A stretch of 64,000 nt of DNA from Roseibium sp. MMSF_3544 (GTDB lineage: Bacteria; Pseudomonadota; Alphaproteobacteria; Rhizobiales; Stappiaceae). The translations under genes were made by a program, and so were the position numbers. Location of the stretch: the NCBI RefSeq assembly GCF_030732845.1, contig NZ_JASHKA010000003.1, positions 248,001-312,000 on the forward strand, in the 5' to 3' direction. Below, one piece after another: positions 56,285 to 64,000 of this stretch (positions within the stretch are counted from its first letter, which is position 1; each line of letters begins with the position of its first letter). The notes below the pieces were generated by a model. It searched no databases. It was not told the DNA's origin and saw only the letters and a list, made by a program, of their open reading frames with translations.

Positions 56285-56328
56285 GATTGAAGCGGCGAAT
56301 GACATCGCCGCTTCGAGTGCATCAATCT
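56285..56328 (-). promoter_or_regulatory. Structured leader upstream of metK
   Basis: On the minus strand GAAGCGGCGA and TCGCCGCTTC form a perfect 10-bp hairpin with a 6-base loop (56289-56314), flanked by GATT and AATC that can extend it beyond a 9-base bulge. It is followed by AATCATATTCATT, not a T run, so it is not an ordinary terminator. It lies 32 bases before the metK start codon and could be a regulatory element; it does not match any SAM riboswitch that I can recall. Confidence 0.4.
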
Positions 56329-56368
56329 TAGAAGTTTTTCGCCACGTCAAGCGTGATATGAAAAATTA

Positions 56369-56773
56369 TCAGTCGTCGCCGGCAAGAGAGCGGACAAGAT
56401 CCACGATCCGGCGACGGACTTTGGGATCTTCAATGCGGACAAAAGCCTTGTTCAGCGAAAGACCTTCGGAAGAAGACAGGAAGTCGACAACGTAAGACGT
56501 CGGTTGGGTCTCGCCGAAACCTTCAGCTTCTTCCGGCGTGCCCGGTGCGTCCTCGAAGAAGAAGGAAACCGGTACTTTCAAAATCGTCGCGATGTGCTGC
56601 AACCGGCTCGCGCCAATCCGGTTCGTACCTTTTTCGTATTTCTGAATCTGCTGGAAGGTGATGCCGAGGCTTTCACCCAGTTTTTCCTGGCTCATGCCGA
56701 GCATCATCCGCCTTAGGCGGACACGGCTGCCAACGTGTATGTCAATCGGATTTGGAGACTTCTTACTGGGCAT
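56369..56773 (-). CDS. XRE-family helix-turn-helix regulator
   Basis: A 134-residue protein with an N-terminal Cro/C1-type domain (about 13-70): VGSRVRLRRMMLGMSQEKLGESLGITFQQIQKYEKGTNRIGASRL contains the helix-turn-helix (key segments SQEKLGESLGIT and FQQIQKYEKGTNR). The C-terminal 60 residues (FFEDAPGTPEEAEGF ... RIVDLVRSLAGDD) are conserved in rhizobial homologues found next to metK. It probably controls metK or the methionine cycle, but this is from position only. It lies 112 bases before metK. Confidence 0.85.
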   Translation of the reverse strand: MPSKKSPNPIDIHVGSRVRLRRMMLGMSQEKLGESLGITFQQIQKYEKGTNRIGASRLQHIATILKVPVSFFFEDAPGTPEEAEGFGETQPTSYVVDFLSSSEGLSLNKAFVRIEDPKVRRRIVDLVRSLAGDD

Positions 56774-56922
56774 GTACGTCGCTCTTTCTTTTTCTCGCGG
56801 CGAATGTCCGCCATTTTCGATTGCACAAGTCCCCTAAGTCCTCCCACAAGACCCAGGGATTGAAGCAAGCCCGCAACCCCTCACTTGTACATGAATCAAC
56901 CCTCAATCGGCTATTTCACGGT

Positions 56923-56950
56923 TGTATCACACTTTAATCACTCAACTCAA
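56923..56950 (-). promoter_or_regulatory. Possible promoter for the XRE regulator
   Basis: On the minus strand TTGAGT (56950-56945) is followed after 16 bases by GATACA (56928-56923), with TGTG just before the second box as an extended -10. The match is moderate. Confidence 0.3.
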
Positions 56951-56960
56951 ACAAAAATAA

Positions 56961-58577
56961 TCAATTTTTACGCGAGTCGCGGTTGTATCGCGAGAATGCC
57001 GCAAACAGTACAAGTGTTAAGGAAATAATCAGCACAGGAAGATCGCCAAAACTACCATAGAAAGTTTTACTTAATCTGTGCGGAAGCTTGGCATCGATGA
57101 CGCCACGCTCGAATATCGACAGTTGCTCAAGCACGACTCCCCTACCGTCAACAATCGCAGAAATGCCCGTATTTGCGGCCCGAACAAGCGGAAGGCCCGT
57201 TTCCACGGCTCTCATGCGAGCCTGTGCGAAATGCTGGTAGGGGCCAGGTGTATGACCGAACCAGGCATCGTTGGTCACGTTCAAAAGAAACGACGGATCG
57301 CCCGACGCCTGTGCATAGACACCCGGAAAAATGGCCTCATAGCAAATCAAGGGTAGAAAACTAAAACTATCGGAGGTGGACAATACACGCCGTTGATAGC
57401 CGGCGTGAAACCCTTCCAGCGGTCCGGCAAGGTTCGAAATTCCGATTTTCTCAAGCAGAGATTTCAAAGGGACAAACTCGCCAAAGGGGACAAGGCGGAC
57501 CTTGTCGTAAAACCCCTTCACGGTGCCGTCGTGGTCAATGACGTAAACGCTGTTGTAATACTCGTCTCCGGCTGCGCCTGCCTCGGCCCTGATGGCGCCG
57601 GTCACGAGTTCACTGTTCTCGCCAAGGACCTGTCCGATCCTGAACAGCGCTCCCGGTTCCTGGGTCAGGAGAAACGGAAGCGATGATTCGGGCCAGACGA
57701 CCAGTCTCGACTGCCCAACCCGCGCCTCGCCTCCAAGCGGGGCTTCGGTCATGTCCAGATAGGTTTGAAATATCTCGTTTCGCAGTTCCGGGCGCCACTT
57801 GTCCTTCTGATCGATCGACGGCTGGACGACACGAATATCGAGGTCTGTATCTCTCGTCTCGATCGACCAGACGCGCACAAATCCAAACGCCAGGACCAGA
57901 CAAAAAACTGCCGCAGCGCATCCGACGACAGTAAGGCGTCGGCGGAGCGGACCTGAATCTGCCAGGACCGCAGGAGCCGCAGCAACAGCCACCACAAGGA
58001 AGGTTACCCCGTAGAGACCGACAAGGCTCGCGACCTGGGTCAACGGCAAGTAATCCGCAATTCCATACCCGAACGCGTTCCAGGGAAACCCGGTCAGGAC
58101 GTGACCACGAACCCAATCAGCAAGCGTGAGGCAGGCCGCCAGCAGCAGAATTCTGCGGAGCCGGTCGCTCCAGAACAAGCTGGCAAGTGCGACACCAAGG
58201 CCTGTGAAAAGGGCAAGACCAACCGGCATCGCCAAGACCGCAAAGGGCATAAGCCAGGCAAAACGCTCCGCCTCGACAAGAAATGCTGCACCAATCCACC
58301 ACAGACCGGAGAGGAAATAGCCGAAGCCGAACAGCCAACCCAACGCGAAGCCGGTTCGCATTCTTGCAAATTTCCGCCCCGGCACGGCTTCGAGCGCGCC
58401 ATCCAGCAACCAGACGAGACAGGGAAACGTGACCAGTAGAATCGGGGACAGGCCAAATGGCGGCAGGGCAAAGGCGCTCAGCGCACCAATGATCACGCAC
58501 AGAAACCGGCGCTGCCACCCCCAGGCCAGCAAGAACGTGTTCGGCAGGACTGTCAGTCGTTGTGTAAGCCAGTGCAT
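56961..58577 (-). CDS. lnt: Apolipoprotein N-acyltransferase
   Basis: A 538-residue inner-membrane enzyme that adds the third acyl chain to lipoproteins. About six N-terminal hydrophobic helices precede a periplasmic carbon-nitrogen hydrolase domain (about 235-500). The catalytic Glu-Lys-Cys triad is visible as VVWPESSLPF, YDKVRLVPFGEFVP and LICYEAIFPG. A final helix closes the protein. It is in a run with corC and ybeY upstream and the XRE regulator downstream, as in other rhizobia. Confidence 0.95.
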   Translation of the reverse strand: MHWLTQRLTVLPNTFLLAWGWQRRFLCVIIGALSAFALPPFGLSPILLVTFPCLVWLLDGALEAVPGRKFARMRTGFALGWLFGFGYFLSGLWWIGAAFLVEAERFAWLMPFAVLAMPVGLALFTGLGVALASLFWSDRLRRILLLAACLTLADWVRGHVLTGFPWNAFGYGIADYLPLTQVASLVGLYGVTFLVVAVAAAPAVLADSGPLRRRLTVVGCAAAVFCLVLAFGFVRVWSIETRDTDLDIRVVQPSIDQKDKWRPELRNEIFQTYLDMTEAPLGGEARVGQSRLVVWPESSLPFLLTQEPGALFRIGQVLGENSELVTGAIRAEAGAAGDEYYNSVYVIDHDGTVKGFYDKVRLVPFGEFVPLKSLLEKIGISNLAGPLEGFHAGYQRRVLSTSDSFSFLPLICYEAIFPGVYAQASGDPSFLLNVTNDAWFGHTPGPYQHFAQARMRAVETGLPLVRAANTGISAIVDGRGVVLEQLSIFERGVIDAKLPHRLSKTFYGSFGDLPVLIISLTLVLFAAFSRYNRDSRKN

Positions 58578-58679
58578 TATTAGCCATCCCCAATCAAGGA
58601 TTGGAGATTTGTCGGCTCACACGAGAACGGTCAAGGTTTAATGTGCAGCAATTGGCGCAATCCGGCCCGGCCCGGCTGA

Positions 58680-59885
58680 TCAGCTACTGCTGTCCGGCGC
58701 GCCGGAACGCTCGATCTCCGTATCCGACTGCTGCACTGGACCGTCTTCGGTTTCAGAACTCGCCGGTTTCTTCGGACGGCGTCTCAGGTCCTGGGTCCGC
58801 ACTTCGGCACGTTTGCGTCGGATCTTGAGACGTTTGATGCGTCTTGGGTCCGCGTCCATCACTTCAAACTCAAAGCCTGGCACTTCTTCGGGTACGAACA
58901 AAAGCTCGCCGCGCACCGGAACGCGCCCGATCGACACGTAAAGCAGACCACCCAGAGTATCGACGTCGTCGGAAATCTCGCCGCGCTCCAAGTTGGTACC
59001 GAGCACCTTGTCCAAATCTTCCAACGGCAGCCGCGGATCGGCAATCCACACGCCCTCGCCCGCAGAGGCCAGCATTGCCTCTTCGTCCTCGTCATGCTCG
59101 TCCTCGATGTCACCGACGACTTCTTCGACAAGGTCTTCCAGGGAAACGAGACCGTCCGTACCGCCGTATTCATCGATGACGAGCGCCATCTGGATGCGGC
59201 CTGCCTGCATTTTCGCCATCAGGTCGGTTGCAGGCATCGATGGCGGGACGAACAGCAAGTTTCTGAGCAGGTTCGTTTCCTTCAACGTCACCGACAGGTC
59301 GACGCAGGACAAGTCCAGGTCCGGCGTATTGTGTCCCTTGCGCGCCGAACCGTTTTCCAACGGTTTTCCGTCAGCCTCGTTCGCAGCACCATTTTCCACA
59401 GAAGTTGCAAGACTGCCGCGCGTTCCACGTTCTGCAATGAACGCCATCAGATCCTTGATGTGGACCATGCCCCTCGGATCGTCCAGCGTGTCATCATAGA
59501 CAGGCATGCGTGAATGACCGCTCTTCTCGAAGAGTTCCATGAGACGGCTCAAGCTGGTGTCCAGATCGACAGCGTCGATGTCGGCGCGCGGGATCATGAC
59601 GTCATCGACGCGCAATTCCCGCAGCCGCAAGATGTTGCCGAGCAACATGCGTTCTTCAGGCGAAAAGGCAGCGTCGCCGCTTTCTTCGCGCGCCAGTTCG
59701 TCCTGGAGATTCTCACGCAGGCTCGATGACTGGCGCCCCAAGCGCAGCATGCGTTTGAGATTGTCTAGAAAGGCCGCAGTCCTCTGCGGCTTTATCTGTT
59801 GCGGTTCTTCTCCCTCGGGAGACTGTCCGTCACCTGCAGCCTTTGGCTCGCCTGCCGGACTTTGCGGTTCAACTGCGCTCATCAT
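58680..59885 (-). CDS. CorC/HlyC family CBS-domain protein
   Basis: A 401-residue cytosolic-looking member of the CorC (HlyC) family. Two CBS domains (about 95-160 and 205-265) have VDDVMIPRADIDAVDLDTSLSRLMELF and the later VPPSMPATDLMAKMQAGRIQMALVIDEYGGTDGLVSLEDLVEEVVGDI patterns, abbreviated here. A CorC_HlyC transporter-associated domain (about 285-365) follows. It may contribute to Mg/Co efflux with a partner. The N-terminus is longer than in E. coli CorC. The start at 59885 or the adjacent Met at 59882 are equivalent. Confidence 0.88.
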   Translation of the reverse strand: MMSAVEPQSPAGEPKAAGDGQSPEGEEPQQIKPQRTAAFLDNLKRMLRLGRQSSSLRENLQDELAREESGDAAFSPEERMLLGNILRLRELRVDDVMIPRADIDAVDLDTSLSRLMELFEKSGHSRMPVYDDTLDDPRGMVHIKDLMAFIAERGTRGSLATSVENGAANEADGKPLENGSARKGHNTPDLDLSCVDLSVTLKETNLLRNLLFVPPSMPATDLMAKMQAGRIQMALVIDEYGGTDGLVSLEDLVEEVVGDIEDEHDEDEEAMLASAGEGVWIADPRLPLEDLDKVLGTNLERGEISDDVDTLGGLLYVSIGRVPVRGELLFVPEEVPGFEFEVMDADPRRIKRLKIRRKRAEVRTQDLRRRPKKPASSETEDGPVQQSDTEIERSGAPDSSS

Positions 59886-59921
59886 CTATCAATACAAGAA
59901 CTTTATGCCCCATGATGCCAC

Positions 59922-60437
59922 CTAATCGCCGTCAGCCACAAGAGGGCTGCCAGCATAGGGGTCATCTATGTCTATGCTTGCCAAAATGGCTTTCTCAAGA
60001 CCTTCCATCAGCTCAGCTTCGTCACTTTCCTGATGATCATAGTCGAAAAGATGAAGCAAACCATGAACGGTCAAATGGGAAAGATGATCGAAGAAATCAA
60101 CTCCCATGTCTTTCGCTTCCGCCGAAATGGTTTCGAAAGCAAAAACAATATCTCCAAGAAGCGGACCGTAGACATCGCCTTGCGGGTCGCTGCCCGGAAA
60201 TGACAGGACATTTGTCGGCTTGTCCTTGTAACGCCACTTCGCGTTCAGCTTGCGGATCGCCGCATCGTCGATGAAGAGCAGCGAGACTTCTGCCTCGTTC
60301 GAAACATGAAGGTCGGCCTGCGCGAAGGCGGCACTCACCGCGCGCGCCGCAACGGCGGCAAGCTTTTCTTCGGGCGGCCAGTCTCCTGCTTCGATCGCCA
60401 GATCGATCACAAATCCGTCGGGCAAGATGTCAGTCAT
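59922..60437 (-). CDS. ybeY: Endoribonuclease YbeY (rRNA maturation)
   Basis: A 171-residue metal-dependent RNase needed for 16S rRNA 3'-end maturation and 70S quality control. The zinc site HGLLHLFDYDH (about 127-137) carries the three histidines, but the usual HGxLHLxGYDH has Gly replaced by Asp. The N-terminal NVLSFPGSDPQG region is also family-typical. It follows ybeZ by 15 bases on the same strand and precedes corC. Confidence 0.94.
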   Translation of the reverse strand: MTDILPDGFVIDLAIEAGDWPPEEKLAAVAARAVSAAFAQADLHVSNEAEVSLLFIDDAAIRKLNAKWRYKDKPTNVLSFPGSDPQGDVYGPLLGDIVFAFETISAEAKDMGVDFFDHLSHLTVHGLLHLFDYDHQESDEAELMEGLEKAILASIDIDDPYAGSPLVADGD

Positions 60438-60451
60438 GTCGTCCGGCGATC

Positions 60452-61579
60452 TCAGGAGGCCGCCGCCTTGCGAGAACGCGGCGGTGTCTCGTCCCTGTCC
60501 GTATTCCGCTGGCGCTCCACATAGCGGCGCTCGCGCGCTTCGGATTCCTCGCGCGACGCGTTGTCATATGCGGTCACAATCCGTCCGACGAGCTCGTGCC
60601 GCACCACATCCGTCTCATTGAAGCGGATGTGGGACACCGCCGGGATGTCGGTTAGCAAGCCGAGCGCCTCACGCAGGCCGGATTTCTGACCAGCCGGCAG
60701 ATCGATCTGGCTGGGGTCACCTGTAACGATCATCTTGGACCCTTCGCCAAGGCGGGTCAGGAACATCTTCATCTGCATCGAAGTCGTGTTCTGCGCCTCG
60801 TCGAGCAACACCACAGCGTTTGACAGGGTGCGGCCGCGCATGAATGCGAGCGGTGCGACTTCGATCATGCCGGACTGGAGCCCCCGGTCCACCTTTTCGG
60901 CGGGCATCATCTCATAAAGAGCATCGTAAATCGGACGCAGATACGGATCGACCTTGTCCTTCATTTCGCCGGGCAGGAAGCCGAGACGCTCACCGGCCTC
61001 GACAGCCGGCCGGGACAGGATCAGACGAGCGACATCGCCGCGTTCCAGAAGCGCGGCGGCGTAGGCGACCGCTAGAAACGTCTTGCCGGTGCCGGCCGGG
61101 CCCGTGCCGAAAATCAGATCGGCCCGGTCCATGGAGCGAATATAGGCGTCCTGTGTCGGTGTGCGGGCGACGATGGTCTTGCGGCGCGTGGCGATTTGGG
61201 CGAAGGCCAGCCGTGATTTCGGCTCCAGGGTCGGCAGTGGAAGCTGCGCTTCCGCCGCCGCGGCCATCCTGAGGGCCCCATCTACGTCACCGGGATGAAT
61301 TTCCTGTCCTTGCAGCAGACGCTGATAAAGCGCTTCCAGCGCGGTCCGCGCCTGCGCACAGCCAGCCTGGGAGCCTTTCAGCGTCACCTGGTTGCCGCGC
61401 GCAATCGCATCCACACCGAGCCGCTGTTCAATCAGCGCCAGATTTTGGTCGAACTGGCCGAAGAGATCGCCAATCAGCCGGTTGTCTTCAAATGCAAGGA
61501 CGATGTGGGTCGTGTCAGAGGCCGAACCGGCCGATGCTTGATCCGATTGCTTGCGGGATGAAGAACTGTCGCGCGTCAA
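60452..61579 (-). CDS. ybeZ: PhoH-family ATPase YbeZ
   Basis: A 375-residue PhoH-like protein. Walker A is GPAGTGKTFLAVAYA (about 158-172), Walker B is VVLLDEAQNTTSMQMKMFLTR (about 255-275, the DEAQN core), and LILSRPAVEAGERLGFLPGEM follows the first motif. It is thought to act with YbeY in rRNA processing. The N-terminus is Ser-rich and probably flexible. It sits between miaB and ybeY, the conserved cluster. Confidence 0.94.
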   Translation of the reverse strand: MTRDSSSSRKQSDQASAGSASDTTHIVLAFEDNRLIGDLFGQFDQNLALIEQRLGVDAIARGNQVTLKGSQAGCAQARTALEALYQRLLQGQEIHPGDVDGALRMAAAAEAQLPLPTLEPKSRLAFAQIATRRKTIVARTPTQDAYIRSMDRADLIFGTGPAGTGKTFLAVAYAAALLERGDVARLILSRPAVEAGERLGFLPGEMKDKVDPYLRPIYDALYEMMPAEKVDRGLQSGMIEVAPLAFMRGRTLSNAVVLLDEAQNTTSMQMKMFLTRLGEGSKMIVTGDPSQIDLPAGQKSGLREALGLLTDIPAVSHIRFNETDVVRHELVGRIVTAYDNASREESEARERRYVERQRNTDRDETPPRSRKAAAS

Positions 61580-61591
61580 ATGACGTCTCCT

Positions 61592-63061
61592 TTAGACCGA
61601 TGCCTGGGCAGGCCGGAACTTTTCGTAAGCATTTTGCCCTTCAATCAATTGCCCGAACAGCGAATTAGATCCGATCTCGACGATTTCCACCGCTTGTATG
61701 CTGCCGATCAGATCTTCAGATGCATCCAGTTGCACCGGCTGTAGCCAGGGCGACTTGCCGACGATCTGGCCTGCATTTCGACCCTTCTTTTCCAGAAGCA
61801 CGTCGCAGACCATTCCGAGCCGCGACGCGTTGAAGGCCTTCTGCTGGCTGCTAACCAGCGCCTGAAGTTCGGCAAGGCGTGCAGATTTCACGTCTTCCGG
61901 AACCTGGTGGTCCATGGTCGCGCCGGGGGTTCCCGGACGCTGACTGTATTTGAACGAGAACGCAGAGCCATAGCCGACACGGCGGATCAAATCCATCGTG
62001 TCCTCAAAATCCTGATCCGTTTCATCGGGAAAACCGACAATGAAATCACCCGACAGGGCGATATCGGGCGCGGCTTCGCGAATCCGGTCGATCAGGCGAA
62101 AATAGTCGTCCCTGGTGTGGCGGCGGTTCATGGACTTCAGGATCTTGTCGGAGCCTGACTGCACCGGCAGATGCAGGTACGGCATCAGGCTCTTCAAATC
62201 CCGATGTGCCTCGATCAGGTCGTCATCCATATCCCGCGGATGACTGGTGGTGTAGCGAAGCCGGTCCAACCCGTCGATCTCAGAAAGGTGCCGCAAAAGG
62301 CGACCGAGGCCCCAGGTCGATCCGTCCGCCACCTGGCCATGGTAGGCATTCACATTCTGCCCGAGCAGCGTGACCTCACGCACACCGGAGGCCGCCATGC
62401 GCTCTGCCTCAGCAACGATCTGCTCCACAGACCGCGAAACTTCCGCACCACGGGTATACGGCACAACGCAGAAGGTACAGAACTTGTCGCAGCCTTCCTG
62501 AACCGTCAGGAACGCTGCCGGCGGCCGCTTCATGACGGTGTTTTCCGCGCGCTCCGACAGGTGGCCGAACTTCGCGTCGATGTCGAATTCCGTTTCGACA
62601 ACCTTTTCACCCTGGCGCGCCTTGTCCAAAAGACCGGGGAGCTGGTGATAGCTTTGCGGGCCGACCACAAGGTCGACGATCGGGGCGCGTCTGGAGATTT
62701 CCTCGCCTTCCGCCTGGGCGACACAGCCGGCAACACCAACCATCATGTCCTTGCCGGACTTTGCCCGCGCTTCCTTCACCTTCCGGATCCGGCCGAGTTC
62801 GGAATAGACCTTTTCAGCCGCCTTTTCGCGGATGTGGCAAGTGTTCAGAATGACAAGGTCTGCTTCTTCCAGGTTTTCCGTGGATTCGAACCCTTCGGGC
62901 GCCAGGACATCCGTCATCCGTTCACTGTCATAGACATTCATCTGGCAGCCATATGTGCGCACGAACACCTTGCGTGCGTTGCTGCCTGTGTCTGCCTTTC
63001 GACGCTGCTCTGAAACAGGGCCTTGGGTCTTTTCTAATTCTGCTTCCGGGCGGCTTGTCAT
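61592..63061 (-). CDS. miaB: tRNA-2-methylthio-N6-dimethylallyladenosine synthase
   Basis: A 489-residue radical-SAM methylthiotransferase modifying A37 of tRNAs. The N-terminal UPF0004 domain has [13 protein letters not shown] (about 38-50, first of three cysteines of the auxiliary cluster), the radical-SAM CxxxCxxC is [15 protein letters not shown] (about 190-204), and a TRAM domain closes the protein. The start at 63061 ([11 protein letters not shown]) has GAGGAG eight bases upstream; a longer frame to 63172 is unlikely. It precedes ybeZ by 13 bases. Confidence 0.95.
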   Translation of the reverse strand: MTSRPEAELEKTQGPVSEQRRKADTGSNARKVFVRTYGCQMNVYDSERMTDVLAPEGFESTENLEEADLVILNTCHIREKAAEKVYSELGRIRKVKEARAKSGKDMMVGVAGCVAQAEGEEISRRAPIVDLVVGPQSYHQLPGLLDKARQGEKVVETEFDIDAKFGHLSERAENTVMKRPPAAFLTVQEGCDKFCTFCVVPYTRGAEVSRSVEQIVAEAERMAASGVREVTLLGQNVNAYHGQVADGSTWGLGRLLRHLSEIDGLDRLRYTTSHPRDMDDDLIEAHRDLKSLMPYLHLPVQSGSDKILKSMNRRHTRDDYFRLIDRIREAAPDIALSGDFIVGFPDETDQDFEDTMDLIRRVGYGSAFSFKYSQRPGTPGATMDHQVPEDVKSARLAELQALVSSQQKAFNASRLGMVCDVLLEKKGRNAGQIVGKSPWLQPVQLDASEDLIGSIQAVEIVEIGSNSLFGQLIEGQNAYEKFRPAQASV

Positions 63062-63195
63062 TCGCTCCTCGTGGCCTTCATCTTTTGGCCGGCATGTCTT
63101 GGGTGTTGGGTCGCCGCAGCGCCTGTCAAGAAAGCAAGTGATCGGGTTCCTTACCCTTACCCGATCCCGCAAACAGGTTCACTGTTCGGCAGCAC

Positions 63196-64000
63196 TCAAA
63201 TTCTGGCGCCAGCTTTAGCGGGTTTTTCGTCGTTTGAGAAGAACTCGCTAGGCTCGATTTCGCTAGAATCTACGCTCTCGATCGGCTTTTGCATCAAAGC
63301 GGCGACCGTCATGGCCCGAACATCGTTTTCCAGCTGTCGCGTGAGCGCCTTGCGGTCCGTCGATCTGTCGACAAGAACGGGGTCACCCCAGGTCACGATC
63401 ACATCCAGCGCACCGCGCGTAAATATTCCCCAAAGATGGCCGGCAAGCTCCATGTCACCGTACCAGGCGACGTGCGGGCGATGCGCGCGGCCCATCGGCA
63501 AGCCGTAAAATCCCTGGTAGGCGACGGAGAGCGGCTGGACCCAGACTTTCGCACCGTCTTCTTCACCAAGCGCCCGCGTGGCCGCGCCCAGAAGGGCGGA
63601 CCGGAAGGGCAGCACGCCGTTGCCGTCATTGGACGTGCCTTCGGCAAACAGGACCATGGCATCACCCGCCGCCATGCGCTCGGCAATCTCGTCCGCCACC
63701 TGACCGGTTTCGGTCCGGCGTGTCCGGTTCACGAACACGGTCCTCTGGAGCTTTGCGAACAGGCCAAAAATCGGCCAGCCGGAAACCTCCGACTTGGCAA
63801 TGAACGACAGCGGGATCAGCGAGCCCAAAACCGTGATATCGACCCAGGAGGCGTGGTTGGCTGCGATCAGTAGCGGGCGATCCACGGTCGGCTTGCCGAC
63901 TTGTCTGATCTTGATACCGACAAGGCGTGTTGCGATCCGGTGCCAGATTTGCGGCAGATGCCTTTGGAGCCGCAGCTGCAGCTTGACCGCGATCCACTGC
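63196..64000 (-). CDS. 1-acyl-sn-glycerol-3-phosphate acyltransferase, partial (PlsC family)
   Basis: The 3' part of a phospholipid-synthesis acyltransferase; the frame is open to the window edge and the true start lies outside. The motifs NHASWVDITVLGSL (the NHxxxxD catalytic pair), PIFGLFAKLQRTVFVNR and FAEGTSNDGNGVLPFRSAL (motif III, FxEGTRS-like) are clear. It adds the second acyl chain to lysophosphatidic acid in the inner membrane. A GTG codon at 63885 is not the start, because residues before it (HLPQIWHRIATRLVGIKI) continue the expected N-terminal helix. It belongs to the conserved plsC-miaB-ybeZ cluster. Confidence 0.9.
   Translation of the reverse strand, partial: QWIAVKLQLRLQRHLPQIWHRIATRLVGIKIRQVGKPTVDRPLLIAANHASWVDITVLGSLIPLSFIAKSEVSGWPIFGLFAKLQRTVFVNRTRRTETGQVADEIAERMAAGDAMVLFAEGTSNDGNGVLPFRSALLGAATRALGEEDGAKVWVQPLSVAYQGFYGLPMGRAHRPHVAWYGDMELAGHLWGIFTRGALDVIVTWGDPVLVDRSTDRKALTRQLENDVRAMTVAALMQKPIESVDSSEIEPSEFFSNDEKPAKAGARI

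Noticed and set aside
56285-56328. SAM-II or SAM/SAH riboswitch ahead of metK
   Set aside because: The leader hairpin is simple and I could not match the pseudoknot and conserved bases of these classes; kept as an unassigned structure.

Overview
The window is GC-rich chromosomal DNA from an alphaproteobacterium, most likely order Hyphomicrobiales (Rhizobiales) and plausibly family Stappiaceae (Roseibium/Labrenzia/Stappia type). This placement is inferred from protein character and gene order: plsC-miaB-ybeZ-ybeY-corC-lnt-XRE-metK-trmB followed by rimP-nusA-ylxR-infB-rbfA-truB, then rpsO-pnp, together with kdsB-pheA and recR-ybaB-dnaX. Most of the window is housekeeping DNA with small accessory pieces between the blocks.

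Layout. 1-4.6 kb: a VOC-family protein, CreD, a dihaem peroxidase-like lipoprotein and an outer-membrane barrel protein. 4.8-9.3 kb: the succinate dehydrogenase operon sdhC-sdhD-sdhA-sdhB (minus strand), with an FkbM-type methyltransferase gene inserted between sdhA and sdhB, and a promoter plus palindrome ahead of sdhC. 9.4-12 kb: aquaporin, glutaminase, an EI24-domain membrane protein. 12-15.8 kb: an Imm8-like immunity gene, recR, ybaB, a small membrane protein and dnaX. 15.9-16.9 kb: a ribbon-helix-helix regulator with its own palindrome, a conserved unknown gene, and the signal recognition particle RNA. 16.9-19.2 kb: HIT protein, a 264-bp miniature transposable element, NAD pyrophosphatase (nudC) and a histidine phosphatase. 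19.4-24 kb: an unrecognised 341-residue protein, a lytic transglycosylase and a haem-binding GGDEF-EAL protein. 24-31.9 kb: a Yej-type oligopeptide ABC transporter with two binding proteins. 32-34.1 kb: a CHASE-GGDEF diguanylate cyclase and a membrane-anchored cytochrome c. 34.3-38.6 kb: kdsB-pheA-adenosine kinase on plus, gpmA and dapB on minus. 39-41.7 kb: a PAS-GGDEF-EAL protein. 41.8-54 kb: pnp, rpsO, a TauE-type exporter with a divergent LysR gene, and the translation/transcription operon truB-rbfA-infB-ylxR-nusA-rimP. 54.3-64 kb: trmB, metK, XRE regulator, lnt, corC, ybeY, ybeZ, miaB and the 3' part of plsC, which runs off the right edge.

Functional themes: central respiration (SDH, cytochrome c), c-di-GMP signalling (three proteins within 20 kb, one with a covalent-haem motif), peptide uptake, envelope assembly (KDO activation, lipoprotein acylation, phospholipid synthesis) and ribosome/translation biogenesis. 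No CRISPR array, prophage, integrase, rRNA or tRNA was recognised. The best candidates for something new are the methyltransferase inside the sdh operon, the sdhC and GGDEF upstream palindromes, the orphan immunity-like gene, the ribbon-helix-helix two-gene cassette with its operator, the miniature element abutting nudC, and the hairpin leader of metK.
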